Positions 17,201 to 24,872 are shown, counted from the first letter of the stretch. The stretch: DNA of 64,000 nt from Planctomycetota bacterium (GCA_023954375.1 JAMLIC010000014.1:124001-188000), one strand, 5' to 3'. The notes: a model not told the origin generated them from the letters alone. Program-made: numbers and translations.

Positions 17201-19816
17201 GAGCTGGCCCTCGCCGTCCCGGCGGGCTTCGAGCTCACGCAGGCGCCGCGCGGCCTCGAGGTGCGCGAGGCGCCGCTGGTCACCGAGGGCGCGGGCGAGC
17301 GGGTCCTGCGCCTGGGGCTGGCCACGGGCCTGAGCGGCCAGGGCAAGCTCGTCCTGAGCTTCGAGCGCCTCCTCCCGGCCGGCGCGGCGCAGGCGCCCTT
17401 CCCCGACCTGCGCGCCCTCGACGTCGCCGGTGAGACGACGAGCCTCGTCGTGGCCGTCGCGCAGGGCCTGCGCGTCCGCCCGGAGCAGGAGCCGGCCGGC
17501 CTCCAGGTGCGGGACCTGCGCTCGGCCACCCGCGGCGCGGGGGCCCCGCTCGGCGCCGAGTGGACGCTGGCCTACCACCGGCCGCACGGGCGGACGCCAG
17601 GCCTGGCGGCGTCGACGCTCACGCTCAGCCGGCCCACCCCGAAGGTCACGGGCTCGTGGACCCTCCACGCGCGGCTCGAGCGCGACGTCGTGCGCTACAC
17701 CCTGCGCGCCGTCTACCGGATCGCCGACGCCGGGGCGAGCGCCTTCCACGTGCTCCTGCCCGAGCAGGTCGTCGAGCGCGTGCGCGTCGACGCCGTCAAC
17801 CAGCGCGAGGTGCGCAGCGAGCCGGCCGCCGACGGCCAGCGCCGCCTGACCGTCGAGCTGCAGAGCCCGGCCGAGGAGGCCTACGAGCTGGGCCTGAGCT
17901 GGGAGGAGGTCCTCGACGGGCCGCGCTTCACCACGCCGCACGTGGCGCTCGACGGCGTCGAGCGGCAGGCGCGCCGCTTCGTGCTCGTCGAGGCGGCCCC
18001 CGACGTGCAGGACAAGCTGGTCGAGGCCGGCCTCGCGGGCGGCCTGGAGAAGGCCCGCGCGTCGGAGGCGCCGGTGCTCCCCGGGCCGGCGACCGACTTC
18101 GCCTTCGCGTATCGCCTGGGGGGCGACGCGCCGAGCCATGCGAGCTTCAAGCTCGAGCCGCGCGAGGTCAAGCTGCCGCCGGCGGCGCGCGTGCCCTGGT
18201 GCGAGCTGACGTCGGTGTTCACGACCGACGGCGTCGTGCGCCACCGGGCGCGCTACCGCGTCCACAACCTGCGCCTCCAGTTCCTGCGCCTGGCCCTGCC
18301 GCCGGGCGCCGAGGTGTGGAGCGTGTTCGTGGCGGGCGCCCCGCGGCGGCTCCATCACGAGGAGGGGCTCACGCTCATCCCGCTCCCCAAGGGGACCGAC
18401 GCCGACCTGAGCTTCGACGTCGAGCTGATCTACGCCACGCCCCTGCCGGGCGACTTCGGCTTCGGCGCGTCGCTCGCGCCGCAGGCGCCGGCGCTGAGGA
18501 CGCCCGACGTGCAGGTCGAGCGGACGTCGTGGACCCTGCACGTGCCGGAGCGCTTCGACGTGCGCGGCTTCGCGGGCAACCTCAAGGCGGCGACCGTGGC
18601 GGCCTCGGGCGTCAAGGCGCTCGTCGAGGAGGTCAACGAGCTGAAGAAGCTGGTCGACCTCGCGGACAACGCCAGCGGCACGACCCGGCGCCTGGCCGAG
18701 GGCAACCTCGAGGTCCAGCTCGCCCGGGTGCAGGAGCAGCTCCAGGTGTGCGACGCGCTCGGCGCCGGCCAGGCGGAGCGCGACGCGCTGACGAAGAACC
18801 GCCAGGAGCTCGAGCGCCTCTCCGGGGCGCTCCAGCGCCGGCAGCAGGCGCAGGCGGCGGCGCCCGGGCCGGCGGCCGACGCCGAGCAGGTGACGGTCGA
18901 GGGCAAGGCGTTCGACCGCCTGGCGTCGGGCTGGTACTCGAACAACGAGGTCACCGGCAGCGGCGCCAACCGGACGCGCTGGGCCGGCGTCCCGGCCGAG
19001 GGGCCGGGCCAGCCGCAGGCGGGCGAGACCTGGACGCTGTCGATCCCGGAGGGCCAGGGGCTCACGCTCTCGAACGCCGAGGTGTTCAAGGGCGGCCAGC
19101 AGGGCCAGCGCGGCGCGAGCCGCCTCCTCGACAACCGCGGCTACGACGAGGCGCAGGAGGAGGTCGCCCGCCAGCAGATGCAGGACGTGCAGCGGCAGGC
19201 GCAGACCTACGGGTACGGCGACGAGGAGATGGGCGAGATGGCGGAGCGGCTCCTGCGCGGCGAGCGCCAGGACCTCCGGCTCGAGGAGCGGGCGCGGAAC
19301 GTGCCGACGGACGTGATGAACCGCTTCCGGCAGTCGCTCTCGGAGGGCGACAAGGACGGCGACGGGCGGTTGAACTACGGCGGCCTCGCGCCCGGCAGCG
19401 TCAGCATGCGCCCGCGCACGGCCGACCGCCCGGGCGGCCTCCTCTCCGAGGCCGGCCGCAGCGAGGGCCTCCTCTCGATCCAGGTCCCCTTCGACACCCC
19501 CGGCCGCGCCTACCACTTCGCGACCGACACGCAGGACCCGCCGGCGATCACGTTCTCGGTCTACCCCGAGGGCCTGGGCGAGCAGGCGCGCCGCGCGGGC
19601 CGGGGCCTCGTGCTCCTCGTCCTGCTCCTGGGCCTCTTCCGCCTGGGCCTCCTGGCCCCCCTGCCCGGCCGCGGGGCGCTCCAGGCGCTCCTGCTCCTCG
19701 GCGCCGGCCTCCTCGCGGCGTCGGTGTTCCTGCACGTGGGCGGCGCGGTCCTCGCCCTCGCGGCGGGCCTGTGGGGCCTGCGCCGGGGGCCCGGGCTCGT
19801 CCAGCCGGCCGCTTGA
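11288..19816 (+). CDS. 2842-aa giant envelope protein, apparent fusion of two VYVP-type units
   Basis: An uninterrupted frame with a signal peptide ('LGVLLCAGVAAAQ', to about residue 21). Unit one has 'RVYVPERAFERVL' (about 36), a long beta-rich region, two hydrophobic segments (about 967-985 and 1017-1038), a Pro/Ala-rich disordered stretch (about 1110-1270) and a bundle of some eight membrane segments (about 1305-1515). Then a second signal-like sequence ('LLLLAALLGAPGTAKAQ', about 1537-1555) directly precedes 'RVYVPYDPARPDAK' and 'VYVPEDVYLELW' (about 1561-1590), so the architecture starts again. Unit two is beta-rich, with a coiled coil (about 2440-2520), an EF-hand-like 'DKDGDGRLNY' (about 2688; the usual Glu at loop position 12 is absent) and membrane segments near the end. 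This looks like two former genes joined in frame. Function unknown; probably a large envelope scaffold. Confidence 0.8.
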   Translation: MSATTKRLTLGVLLCAGVAAAQDAPEPAPGPAKVERVYVPERAFERVLQRHPRGVVVRDQELDELLRRAGLRPPVAEEPAPPVAATIRQVRAAGGVTDGVATVACEADVQVLARGEVALLLPLRGAGLRRLTVDGAPARVLPDARGVRVVLRGAADPSAPETRKVAWELGARVEPGEERGAGILTLPMPAAAAGKLDLLVPGDVEVVVPQAAAPVQQTQLSRGRSNIADDARTSQGCIAWARGLEGDRTRIDGAFGGSHGEGQVVVSWRPRRSAMDVTPYVVADERSVFCVRQGVVTLDAVATLEVYRAGRDRFSIDLPPGFVARSLAIEGEEATQSQRGDRVELVLGAPRTGRFVVRLRAELTTGIGEGRQQLALQPLGFPDVQRASGLVGLAQGDGTVVGFDEVTGLERADAGDLGATPTGGDVLLRVYRRLPAPARLAVSAAPQAPRVDLVMRAVVGLGEREARALTIFQFRVQEGRVFRVSADVPGFGVETVQVRLVRGGATVEPVHQLTVTEGAVLVELQEALRAGQELFLNVQAVREEPQGLAGRTVDVPRITGSPATTFRGHVGFAPDEAFRVTGAAQAGLTAIPAAELPRAGLDVAGLVLGYRIDGPDYAGQVHLTPRETRVSSQLTTHHRVAERVVETDALIELDIEGAPVTTLELLLPAGVGRLARIEAPDLKDDRELLGTTDDGRERWRLTFEQRKAGLLPLRVRFETTAAADAGQDATVELPRVAVAGAFRERGQVAVFSSDATELQADAQGLRAVEVADVAPLPGSAFTGRPLFGYTHTAADHRLELTVKRRDAAAVLAAVVERLELKTSAAPDGLSRHEAVFHVRRLESQFFALKLPEGAQLWSVVVNGQGVKPAEQEGLKLVPLPSGPTGGLDAISVTYTLRRGAWGVTSRAELAAPELLVSRDRPVPVLRTRWTLALPDDYRVLEFAGNLRGADAGAAPPLALGVWRGVTQAQLPVLLLLLALALGASARARAALVAGLARSGTQARGAGQALAGVITLRRVLVGAGVAATAGLCLFVPTLGVARKGSAERSGSYPVPTASAPMDSAFLDDAVTAQLATEEAQVEQEMRRRVVLADMEFADAPATGGRGRGGRFEPEGAAPQQKAEERAKRDAERGEAESRQRRRASEPPAPLAPPPPAPPAAAEPMPAPRPARPQTAAPGRGPAADHGPTGSARLGRLQADDKDGPASEADEVDGFAGSNEAGAAPPEEAPAAPVLDPSALGMAFGGGAGGEGKETEPAVRKEAAVSDDLLAGRVGLRSLVLALPAVGRDVLLERPGGQARLDVQVVRDDALTVGAGALALVGLLAGVLVPGRAKVSYLGLALVGLGVLTALPYVLADARATPLLNALALGLVLAGPVHALRGLATLAARAAAEAGPRDDALRALGVLTGGLAAVCLVITGLALASRGGGSAEAAAVFGGTAGALVVICAGLVLQARWALVPALVVGLAHAGLGALVLQDAWRHGPGGAVALVGAWTVLFGLAGLSALALLLGGATASLAAGPASGPGAAPAARGVAGLLLLAALLGAPGTAKAQEAPPAGAPPRVYVPYDPARPDAKPGDVYVPEDVYLELWRRAYPDRAPTPAVPAATHAIGHVAYEGALDASGLKLEAKVAVDVLGEGWARCPLGLLGAGLKDAKVQGGKPGARVRVAPAGGLELVAEGPGSYVVTLDLVVPQLQGGHVFAAVPTSAATLRVRSTIKDRRVVVGGARAQTEERAPDGALVVDASLGDAPRVHLTLSGREVLSSGGASEAAATTNTLVWVRRGRVVALAQVTFDITGDGREGFLFDVPPGFQVTSVQTDGLRAWRLDDQGRLELALRRPTGARATVTIWGEQVLAPEVTRLKAPQLVPQGVSREAGVVGLAVEDGLRVRPLDPAAGLRQVQAGALSGLARTLGAGSVERAYGFARRPAELELELVREPVEVRADVELRATVLPDRITLQAEVGYDVRKGKVHELALAVPAGFELTQAPRGLEVREAPLVTEGAGERVLRLGLATGLSGQGKLVLSFERLLPAGAAQAPFPDLRALDVAGETTSLVVAVAQGLRVRPEQEPAGLQVRDLRSATRGAGAPLGAEWTLAYHRPHGRTPGLAASTLTLSRPTPKVTGSWTLHARLERDVVRYTLRAVYRIADAGASAFHVLLPEQVVERVRVDAVNQREVRSEPAADGQRRLTVELQSPAEEAYELGLSWEEVLDGPRFTTPHVALDGVERQARRFVLVEAAPDVQDKLVEAGLAGGLEKARASEAPVLPGPATDFAFAYRLGGDAPSHASFKLEPREVKLPPAARVPWCELTSVFTTDGVVRHRARYRVHNLRLQFLRLALPPGAEVWSVFVAGAPRRLHHEEGLTLIPLPKGTDADLSFDVELIYATPLPGDFGFGASLAPQAPALRTPDVQVERTSWTLHVPERFDVRGFAGNLKAATVAASGVKALVEEVNELKKLVDLADNASGTTRRLAEGNLEVQLARVQEQLQVCDALGAGQAERDALTKNRQELERLSGALQRRQQAQAAAPGPAADAEQVTVEGKAFDRLASGWYSNNEVTGSGANRTRWAGVPAEGPGQPQAGETWTLSIPEGQGLTLSNAEVFKGGQQGQRGASRLLDNRGYDEAQEEVARQQMQDVQRQAQTYGYGDEEMGEMAERLLRGERQDLRLEERARNVPTDVMNRFRQSLSEGDKDGDGRLNYGGLAPGSVSMRPRTADRPGGLLSEAGRSEGLLSIQVPFDTPGRAYHFATDTQDPPAITFSVYPEGLGEQARRAGRGLVLLVLLLGLFRLGLLAPLPGRGALQALLLLGAGLLAASVFLHVGGAVLALAAGLWGLRRGPGLVQPAA

Positions 19817-19852
19817 GCGCGGCGCAGCTTCGTTTACCCTGAGGGAGTTCCA

Positions 19853-19891
19853 GCGCGGCCGCGGCCCGTCACGGGTCCGCGGCCGTCGCGC
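19853..19891. terminator. GC-rich hairpin between the giant gene and ettA
   Basis: Near-complementary arms (19853-19868 with 19872-19891) with a 3-base loop lie in the 92-base gap. It may terminate the giant-protein operon or sit in the ettA leader; no U tract is seen. Confidence 0.45.
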
Positions 19892-19908
19892 TCTCAGGAC
19901 GGTGCCAG

Positions 19909-21666
19909 ATGAAGGGCCTCAAGCCGGGTCAGCCGCTCTACACGCTCAAGAACGTGCGCCGCAAGTTCGGCGACCGGCAGATCCTCCGCGACGTCACGTT
20001 CAGCATCTACCCGAAGGACCGCATCGGCATCGTCGGCGTCAACGGCTCGGGCAAGTCGACGCTGATGAAGATCCTCGCCGGCGGGGACACCGACTTCGAG
20101 GGGATCGTCGCGCCGGCGAAGGGCCTCACGGTCGGCTACGTGCCGCAGGAGCCCGACCTCGATCCGGACAAGACCGTCCGCGAGAACGTCGAGGAGGCGG
20201 TCGCCGACACGCGGGCGCTCCTGGCGCGCATGGACGAGATCTACGCGCTCTACGGCGAGCCCGAGTACCTCGAGGACGAGGCGAAGATGAACGCCCTCAT
20301 GGAGGAGCAGGGCGAGGTGCAGACGACGCTCGAGGACCGCGGCGTGACCGACGCGTCGATCCTCGACAACAAGATCGAGATGGCCATGGAGGCCCTGCGC
20401 CTGCCGCCGGGCGACCGGCTCGCGCGCGTGCTCTCGGGCGGCGAGAAGCGGCGCGTGTCGCTCGTGCGGGCGCTGCTGGCGCACCCCGACCTCCTCATCC
20501 TCGACGAGCCCACGAACCACCTCGACGCCGAGACGATCGTGTGGCTGGAGAACTTCCTCGCCGACTACACCGGCACCTACATCCTGGTCACGCACGACCG
20601 CTACTTCCTCGACCGCGTCGCCAACCGCATGCTCGAGGTCGACCACGGCGAGATCAGGAGCTACCAGGGCAACTACTCGGACTTCCTCGAGCAGAAGCAG
20701 AAGCAGAAGGAGGTCCGCGACAAGACCGACGCGAACCTGCTCAAGGCGCTCGAGCGCGAGCTCGAGTGGATCCGCTCGACGCCGGCCGCGCGGCGGAAGA
20801 AGTCCAAGGCCCGCATCTCGGCGTTCGACAAGCTGGTCGAGGAGGCCGAGGCGATCGACCGCCCGCTCGAGCTCGAGCTCGTCCTGCCCTTCGGCCCGCG
20901 CCTGGGCGGCAAGGTGATCAACGTCGAGCACCTGACGAAGGGCTACGGCGACAAGGTGCTGTTCAAGGACCTGAGCTTCGAGATCCCGCCGGGCGCGATC
21001 CTGGGCGTCACCGGGGCCAACGGCCTGGGCAAGACGACGCTCATCAAGATCATCCTCGGCCTCGAGCAGCCGGACGGCGGCCGCGTGGACATCGGCCAGA
21101 CGACGAAGCTCTGCTACGTCGACCAGACGAGGGACACGCTCGACCCGAACAAGACCGTCTACGAGGAGGTCTCGCAGGGCTCCGAGTTCGTGACGATCGG
21201 CGCGAAGCAGCTCTCGGTGCGCCACTACCTGGCGCGGTTCCTGTTCACGGGGCCGATCCAGCAGACGCCCGTGGGCAAGCTCTCGGGCGGCGAGCGCAAC
21301 CGCGTCCAGCTGGCGAAGTTCCTCCGCGAGCCGTCGAACGTCATCATCCTCGACGAGCCGACGAACGACCTCGACCTGATGACGCTGCGCGTGCTCGAGG
21401 AGGCGCTGACGACGTTCCCCGGCAGCGCGATCGTGATCACGCACGACCGCTACTTCCTCGACCGCGTGGCCACGCACATCCTGGCCTTCGAGGGCCGGCA
21501 GCCCGCCGGGCCCGACGGGCCCGACGGCGGCGGCGAGCCGTCCGTCTACTACTGCTTCGGGTCCTGGGAGACCTACGCCGAGCGCAAGGCGGAGCGCGAC
21601 GCCGAGGCGGGGCGGTCCGACCCGTCGCAGAAGTTCAAGCACCGCAAGATCGCCCAGGCCAAGTGA
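19909..21666 (+). CDS. ettA: Energy-dependent translational throttle protein EttA (ABC-F ATPase)
   Basis: 585 aa with two ABC ATPase domains in one chain and no membrane segments. Domain one has Walker A 'GVNGSGKST', signature 'LSGGEKRRVSL' and Walker B 'LLILDEPTNHLDAET'; domain two has 'GANGLGKTT', 'LSGGERNRVQLAK' and 'VIILDEPTNDLDLMTL'. An arm insertion in domain one (about 95-140) and the charged inter-domain linker (about 255-310) are typical of EttA. In E. coli EttA binds the ribosomal E site and gates entry into elongation according to the ATP/ADP ratio. Length (about 555 in E. coli) and spacing fit. A short Gly/Pro insertion after 'HILAFEGRQ' near the C-terminus is lineage-specific. 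It appears to be a single-gene unit between two hairpins. Confidence 0.95.
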   Translation: MKGLKPGQPLYTLKNVRRKFGDRQILRDVTFSIYPKDRIGIVGVNGSGKSTLMKILAGGDTDFEGIVAPAKGLTVGYVPQEPDLDPDKTVRENVEEAVADTRALLARMDEIYALYGEPEYLEDEAKMNALMEEQGEVQTTLEDRGVTDASILDNKIEMAMEALRLPPGDRLARVLSGGEKRRVSLVRALLAHPDLLILDEPTNHLDAETIVWLENFLADYTGTYILVTHDRYFLDRVANRMLEVDHGEIRSYQGNYSDFLEQKQKQKEVRDKTDANLLKALERELEWIRSTPAARRKKSKARISAFDKLVEEAEAIDRPLELELVLPFGPRLGGKVINVEHLTKGYGDKVLFKDLSFEIPPGAILGVTGANGLGKTTLIKIILGLEQPDGGRVDIGQTTKLCYVDQTRDTLDPNKTVYEEVSQGSEFVTIGAKQLSVRHYLARFLFTGPIQQTPVGKLSGGERNRVQLAKFLREPSNVIILDEPTNDLDLMTLRVLEEALTTFPGSAIVITHDRYFLDRVATHILAFEGRQPAGPDGPDGGGEPSVYYCFGSWETYAERKAERDAEAGRSDPSQKFKHRKIAQAK

Positions 21667-21717
21667 GGCGGGGCGTCTTCACGAGTTCCTGAACTGCCGG
21701 AGGGCCGGGTGTGGAGA

Positions 21718-21738
21718 ACCGGGCGGCGGCCGCCCGGT
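21718..21738 (+). terminator. Terminator-like hairpin after ettA
   Basis: A 10-bp perfect stem around a one-base centre (21718-21738) followed by a pyrimidine-rich stretch (CTTGCCTTC), 51 bases after the ettA stop. Confidence 0.6.
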
Positions 21739-21821
21739 CTTGCCTTCAGGCGGCTGCGGCATAACGACTTGCAACAGCGGCGCCCGAACACCGGTTCGGG
21801 GGGGCCGGGTGGAGAAGTCCC

Positions 21822-22025
21822 ATGGCGGTGGCGCGGGTGACCGAGGTCGTGACCTCGTCGACGGAGAGCTTCCATGACGCGATCCAGCAGGGGATCGAGC
21901 GCGGCGCGCGGACCCTGCGCGGGATGACCGGCATGAAGGTCCTCGAGCAGAAGGCCAAGATCGAGAACGGCAAGATCACCGAGTACCGCGTGCAGATGGC
22001 CATCACGTTCGTCCTGGACGACTGA
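21822..22025 (+). CDS. Dodecin family flavin-binding protein
   Basis: 67 aa, the normal dodecin length. The pattern 'VTEVVTSSTESFHDAIQQGIERGARTL' followed by a beta hairpin ending 'YRVQMAITFVLDD' matches the dodecin fold (beta-alpha-beta-beta). Dodecins form hollow 12-mers that store or buffer flavins or other aromatic cofactors in the cytoplasm. The aromatic Trp that sandwiches flavin in archaeal dodecin is replaced by a Met/Thr-rich segment ('GMTGMKVLEQ'), so ligand preference cannot be predicted. It is a stand-alone gene; the ATG is preceded by 'GGTGGAGAAG'. Confidence 0.88.
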   Translation: MAVARVTEVVTSSTESFHDAIQQGIERGARTLRGMTGMKVLEQKAKIENGKITEYRVQMAITFVLDD

Positions 22026-22072
22026 CCCGCCAGGCGCTGGCGAGCGGCGGCGCCCTCCGCCAGAGTGGACGC

Positions 22073-22693
22073 ATGCGCGCGCCCTGGTCGCTCCTGCTCG
22101 TCACCCTGCCCTGCCTGGTCGGCTGCCCGCGCGGCGGCCCGTCCGCGGCCGCCCCCTCGGCGCCGCCGGCCCCGTTCGAGGACCGCTACCCCGAGGACAT
22201 CGCGCTCCCGCCGGGGGTCGAGTACCCGTGCGCCGTCACGGCGCTGCCGCGCGACCTCGCCGGGGTCCCCGAGGCCGAGCGCAACTACGTGAACCACGTC
22301 TACGCGGCGCTGATCGACGTCGTGCAGCAGAAGCAGGTCCTCCTGGCCGCCATGGCGCGCCGCGCCGACGCCGCGGCCGCCGACGGCGAGCACCGCGCGT
22401 CGACCGAGCGGGCCCTCGCGGCCCTGCGCGCCGAGCCGGTGCCGCGCGGCCTCGAGGGCTTCCACGGCGACGTGGTCGCGGCGCTCGAGCAGCAGCGGAC
22501 GTTCTTCGACCAGGCCGTGCCGCGCCGTGCGGCCGGCGCGAGCATGGAGGACGTCCACCACATCGCGGAGGGGCGGGCCGCGTCGCAGCGGCTCCTGAGC
22601 GCCTGGGCCGCCATGGAGCGCCGCTACCCGCGGTGGAGCGCCGAGGTGAAGGACAGCGTCTACCACCACCTCTGCGCCCTGGACCTGTTCTGA
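22073..22693 (+). CDS. Lipoprotein of unknown function
   Basis: 206 aa. The N-terminus 'MRAPWSLLLVTLPCLVGC' is a lipoprotein signal with the lipobox 'LVGC', so the mature protein should be lipid-anchored at Cys18. A Pro/Ala-rich linker follows, and from about residue 60 the chain is mostly alpha-helical, with one helix containing 'YVNHVYAALIDVVQQKQVLL'. No known domain or catalytic motif is recognised. It ends two bases before the RING-like gene and may be cotranscribed with it. No close family assignment is possible by eye. Confidence 0.75.
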   Translation: MRAPWSLLLVTLPCLVGCPRGGPSAAAPSAPPAPFEDRYPEDIALPPGVEYPCAVTALPRDLAGVPEAERNYVNHVYAALIDVVQQKQVLLAAMARRADAAAADGEHRASTERALAALRAEPVPRGLEGFHGDVVAALEQQRTFFDQAVPRRAAGASMEDVHHIAEGRAASQRLLSAWAAMERRYPRWSAEVKDSVYHHLCALDLF

Positions 22694-22694
22694 C

Positions 22695-23348
22695 ATGGAC
22701 GCCACCCGACCGCCGCCCGAGCGCGACCGGCCCGCCGGCGACGTCCGCTGCCCCTACTGCCACGACGCCCTCGCCGAGGGCGCCCTGGCGGGGACGTGCG
22801 AGCGCTGCGGGACGGCGCACCACGCCGGCTGCTTCGCCGAGCACGGGGGCTGCTCGACGCACGGCTGCGGGTCGACGCGCGCGACGACGGGCGCGGTCGG
22901 CGTCGCGCCGTCGGCGGTCGCGTTCACGCCGCTCACCTGCTCGTGCTGCCGCCGCGAGCTGCCCCGGGAGGCGCTGGTCGCCCGCTGCGGCAGGTGCCAC
23001 GCGACGCTGCACGTCGACTGCTACGACCGCATGCGCGCCTGCGCGCCGGGCGCCGCCGGCTGCGGCGCCGCGGTCGACGTCCTGCCGCACGCGCAGGTCG
23101 TGGCCATGGAGTGGCAGCGGGTCGCGCGCTTCGGCGCCCTGCTCCTCGTCCTGTGGGCGGGCCTGTGGGCGGTCGCCTACGGCCGGGCCCAGGAGTTCGC
23201 CGAGCGGGAGGTCATCGGCTTCGCGATCACGGCCGGCGTCGCGGTCTTCGGCGCGGTCGCGGTCTACGCGCGGCTCCGCGCGGCGGGGATCGCGGCGGGC
23301 GCGGCGCGCCGGCCGGTCCGCGGCCCGGCGCCGCCGCTCAAGGAGTAG
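22695..23348 (+). CDS. Prokaryotic RING-finger-like membrane protein
   Basis: 217 aa. Two tandem Cys/His-rich modules are visible: 'CPYCHDAL...CERCGTAHHAGCFAEHGGCSTHGC' (about 16-57) and 'CSCCRREL...CGRCHATLHVDCYDRMRAC...GC' (about 77-120). The CxxC...CxxC...HxxC...C spacing matches prokaryotic RING/treble-clef fingers (Prok-RING-type families). Two hydrophobic segments (about 140-160 and 172-192) then anchor it in the membrane, with the fingers presumably cytoplasmic. In eukaryotes RING fingers recruit E2 enzymes; in bacteria some sit beside ubiquitin-like systems, but no Ubl, E1, E2 or JAB gene is seen in this window. A general protein- or metal-binding role is the safer statement. Its stop directly abuts the stop of the convergent protease gene. 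Confidence 0.78.
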   Translation: MDATRPPPERDRPAGDVRCPYCHDALAEGALAGTCERCGTAHHAGCFAEHGGCSTHGCGSTRATTGAVGVAPSAVAFTPLTCSCCRRELPREALVARCGRCHATLHVDCYDRMRACAPGAAGCGAAVDVLPHAQVVAMEWQRVARFGALLLVLWAGLWAVAYGRAQEFAEREVIGFAITAGVAVFGAVAVYARLRAAGIAAGAARRPVRGPAPPLKE

Positions 23349-24872
23349 TCACCGCCGCCGCGCCGCCCCGGGCGCGCCGAGCGTGTGGGCGGCCGCGCCC
23401 GCGGCCGCGCCGCCGCGCTCGGCCGTCGCCAGCGCCTTGACCACGTGCGGCCCCGCCGCCCCGGCGGGCGCGCGGAGCGTCGCGACGAAGCGCCCGTCGG
23501 CGCCCACGCCCACGAGCGAGGTCGCCAGCACGCGGTCGTTGGCCCGCGCGTAGCGCTCGAGCGGCGTCTCGCCCGCCGACGCCGGCCGCGTCGGGCGGCC
23601 GCGGGGGCCCTCGAGCGTGACCGTCACGCTGCGCGCGCCGGCCGGCGCCTGGCCGCGCACGGTCACGACCTCGCCATCGACGGCCCCCTCGAGCGGCAGC
23701 GCCGCCGGCCGCGCCAGGCGCAGGGCGGGGTCGCCGAGGAGGTTGTACATGTCGACGTGCCGCGGCAGCTCGCGGCGGAGCTCCTCCCGCGGCATGAACG
23801 CCGACGAGAGGAGCAGGACCTCGGCCCGCAGGGGGTCCTCGTCCTTGCTCCGCGGCGCCACCAGCTCGCGCCGGGCGCGGTCGAGCCTGGGGCCCAGGCG
23901 GTCGTCGCCCGCGTCGTCGAACAGCGCGCCCACGAGCGAGATCCCGAGCAGGGCGTTGGGCACCGGGTGCGAGATGCGCGACGAGCCGAAGAAGGCCACC
24001 GGCCCCTGCCCCGTGGCCAGGAGCTCCTCGCCGATGCACGGCGTCTCGGCCTCGTAGCGGCCCGTCCAGCAGGCGATCGCGACCATCACCGGCGGCGCCT
24101 GCGTCGAGATCGCCGGCACGTGGGAGGCGTCGAGCACCGGGTAGTCGACCGCGCGCCCGCGGGCGTCCCGCACCGTGAGCGAGTCGACGCTGCGCTCGTT
24201 GCCGTGGCCGACGTAGGCGACGACGAGGGCCCCCTCGTTGACGCGCCCGACGACCCGCCGGGCGAAGCCCTCGAACGGGAAGCAGTAGGGCGAGGTCGGG
24301 TTGGCGTAGGTCAGGTCGACGTCGAACCGCGCCGGGATCGTCCGCGCGACGACCCGCTGGAACATGTCCTCGATCAGCGCGTCGACCGCCGGCCCGAAGC
24401 GCCCCTCGCCGGCCACGAGCGCGCACTGCCGCTGCCAGGCCCCGGCCGCGCGCTCGGCCTCGTAGGCCACCGTCCGCGCGACCATGCGCGACAGCGCCGC
24501 CGCGTCGCGCGCCGGGAGCCGCCCGACCGACACCTCGGGGAGCCCGTCGTCGTCGAGGTCGCCGTAGGGCCGGTCGGTGGCCGTCTCGGCCACGTCCCAC
24601 TGCGGCACGGCCTTCACGTCGCCCGCGATCAGCAGGAACCTCGGCCGCGCCCGCCGCACGACCTCGCGCAGGGCCGCCCGCCGGTCGGCGCCGGGGACCG
24701 CCTCGACCTCGACGACGCGGACCGCGAGGCCCTCGGCGGCGCGGTGCGCGGCGAGCGGCTCGACCGCCTGCCGCAGCGCCCGCGGGACGAGGACGAGGTA
24801 GTCGACGTCGTCGGCGCGCGCGGCGGCGGGGAGGGCGAGGAGGAGGGCGAGGGCGAGGGCGAGCAGGCGCAT
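23349..24872 (-). CDS. Gingipain-like C25 family cysteine peptidase, exported
   Basis: 507 aa. A signal peptide ends near 'AAARADD' (residue 20). The caspase-like C25 fold is supported by 'LLIAGDVKAVPQW', 'DLDDDGLPEVSVGRLPAR', the His dyad motif 'VAYVGHGNERS' (His223) and the Cys motif 'VMVAIACWTGRY' (Cys268), then 'LLGDPALRL', which closes the domain in this family. The C-terminal part (about 390-500) is an Ig-like beta domain. Family members cleave proteins after Arg or Lys or process surface proteins, and are often linked to sorting. No type IX secretion signal is seen here. The gene is convergent with the RING-like gene with no base between the stop codons. Confidence 0.85.
   Translation of the reverse strand: MRLLALALALLLALPAAARADDVDYLVLVPRALRQAVEPLAAHRAAEGLAVRVVEVEAVPGADRRAALREVVRRARPRFLLIAGDVKAVPQWDVAETATDRPYGDLDDDGLPEVSVGRLPARDAAALSRMVARTVAYEAERAAGAWQRQCALVAGEGRFGPAVDALIEDMFQRVVARTIPARFDVDLTYANPTSPYCFPFEGFARRVVGRVNEGALVVAYVGHGNERSVDSLTVRDARGRAVDYPVLDASHVPAISTQAPPVMVAIACWTGRYEAETPCIGEELLATGQGPVAFFGSSRISHPVPNALLGISLVGALFDDAGDDRLGPRLDRARRELVAPRSKDEDPLRAEVLLLSSAFMPREELRRELPRHVDMYNLLGDPALRLARPAALPLEGAVDGEVVTVRGQAPAGARSVTVTLEGPRGRPTRPASAGETPLERYARANDRVLATSLVGVGADGRFVATLRAPAGAAGPHVVKALATAERGGAAAGAAAHTLGAPGAARRR

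Noticed and set aside
10613..19856. Very long minus-strand frame opposite the giant genes (10613-19735)
   Set aside because: Antisense to the real genes. Its translation is low-complexity Ala/Arg/Gly sequence caused by high GC at codon position three of the plus-strand genes.
22695..23348. Complete bacterial ubiquitin-like conjugation operon
   Set aside because: Only the RING-like protein is present; neighbours are a lipoprotein and a protease.
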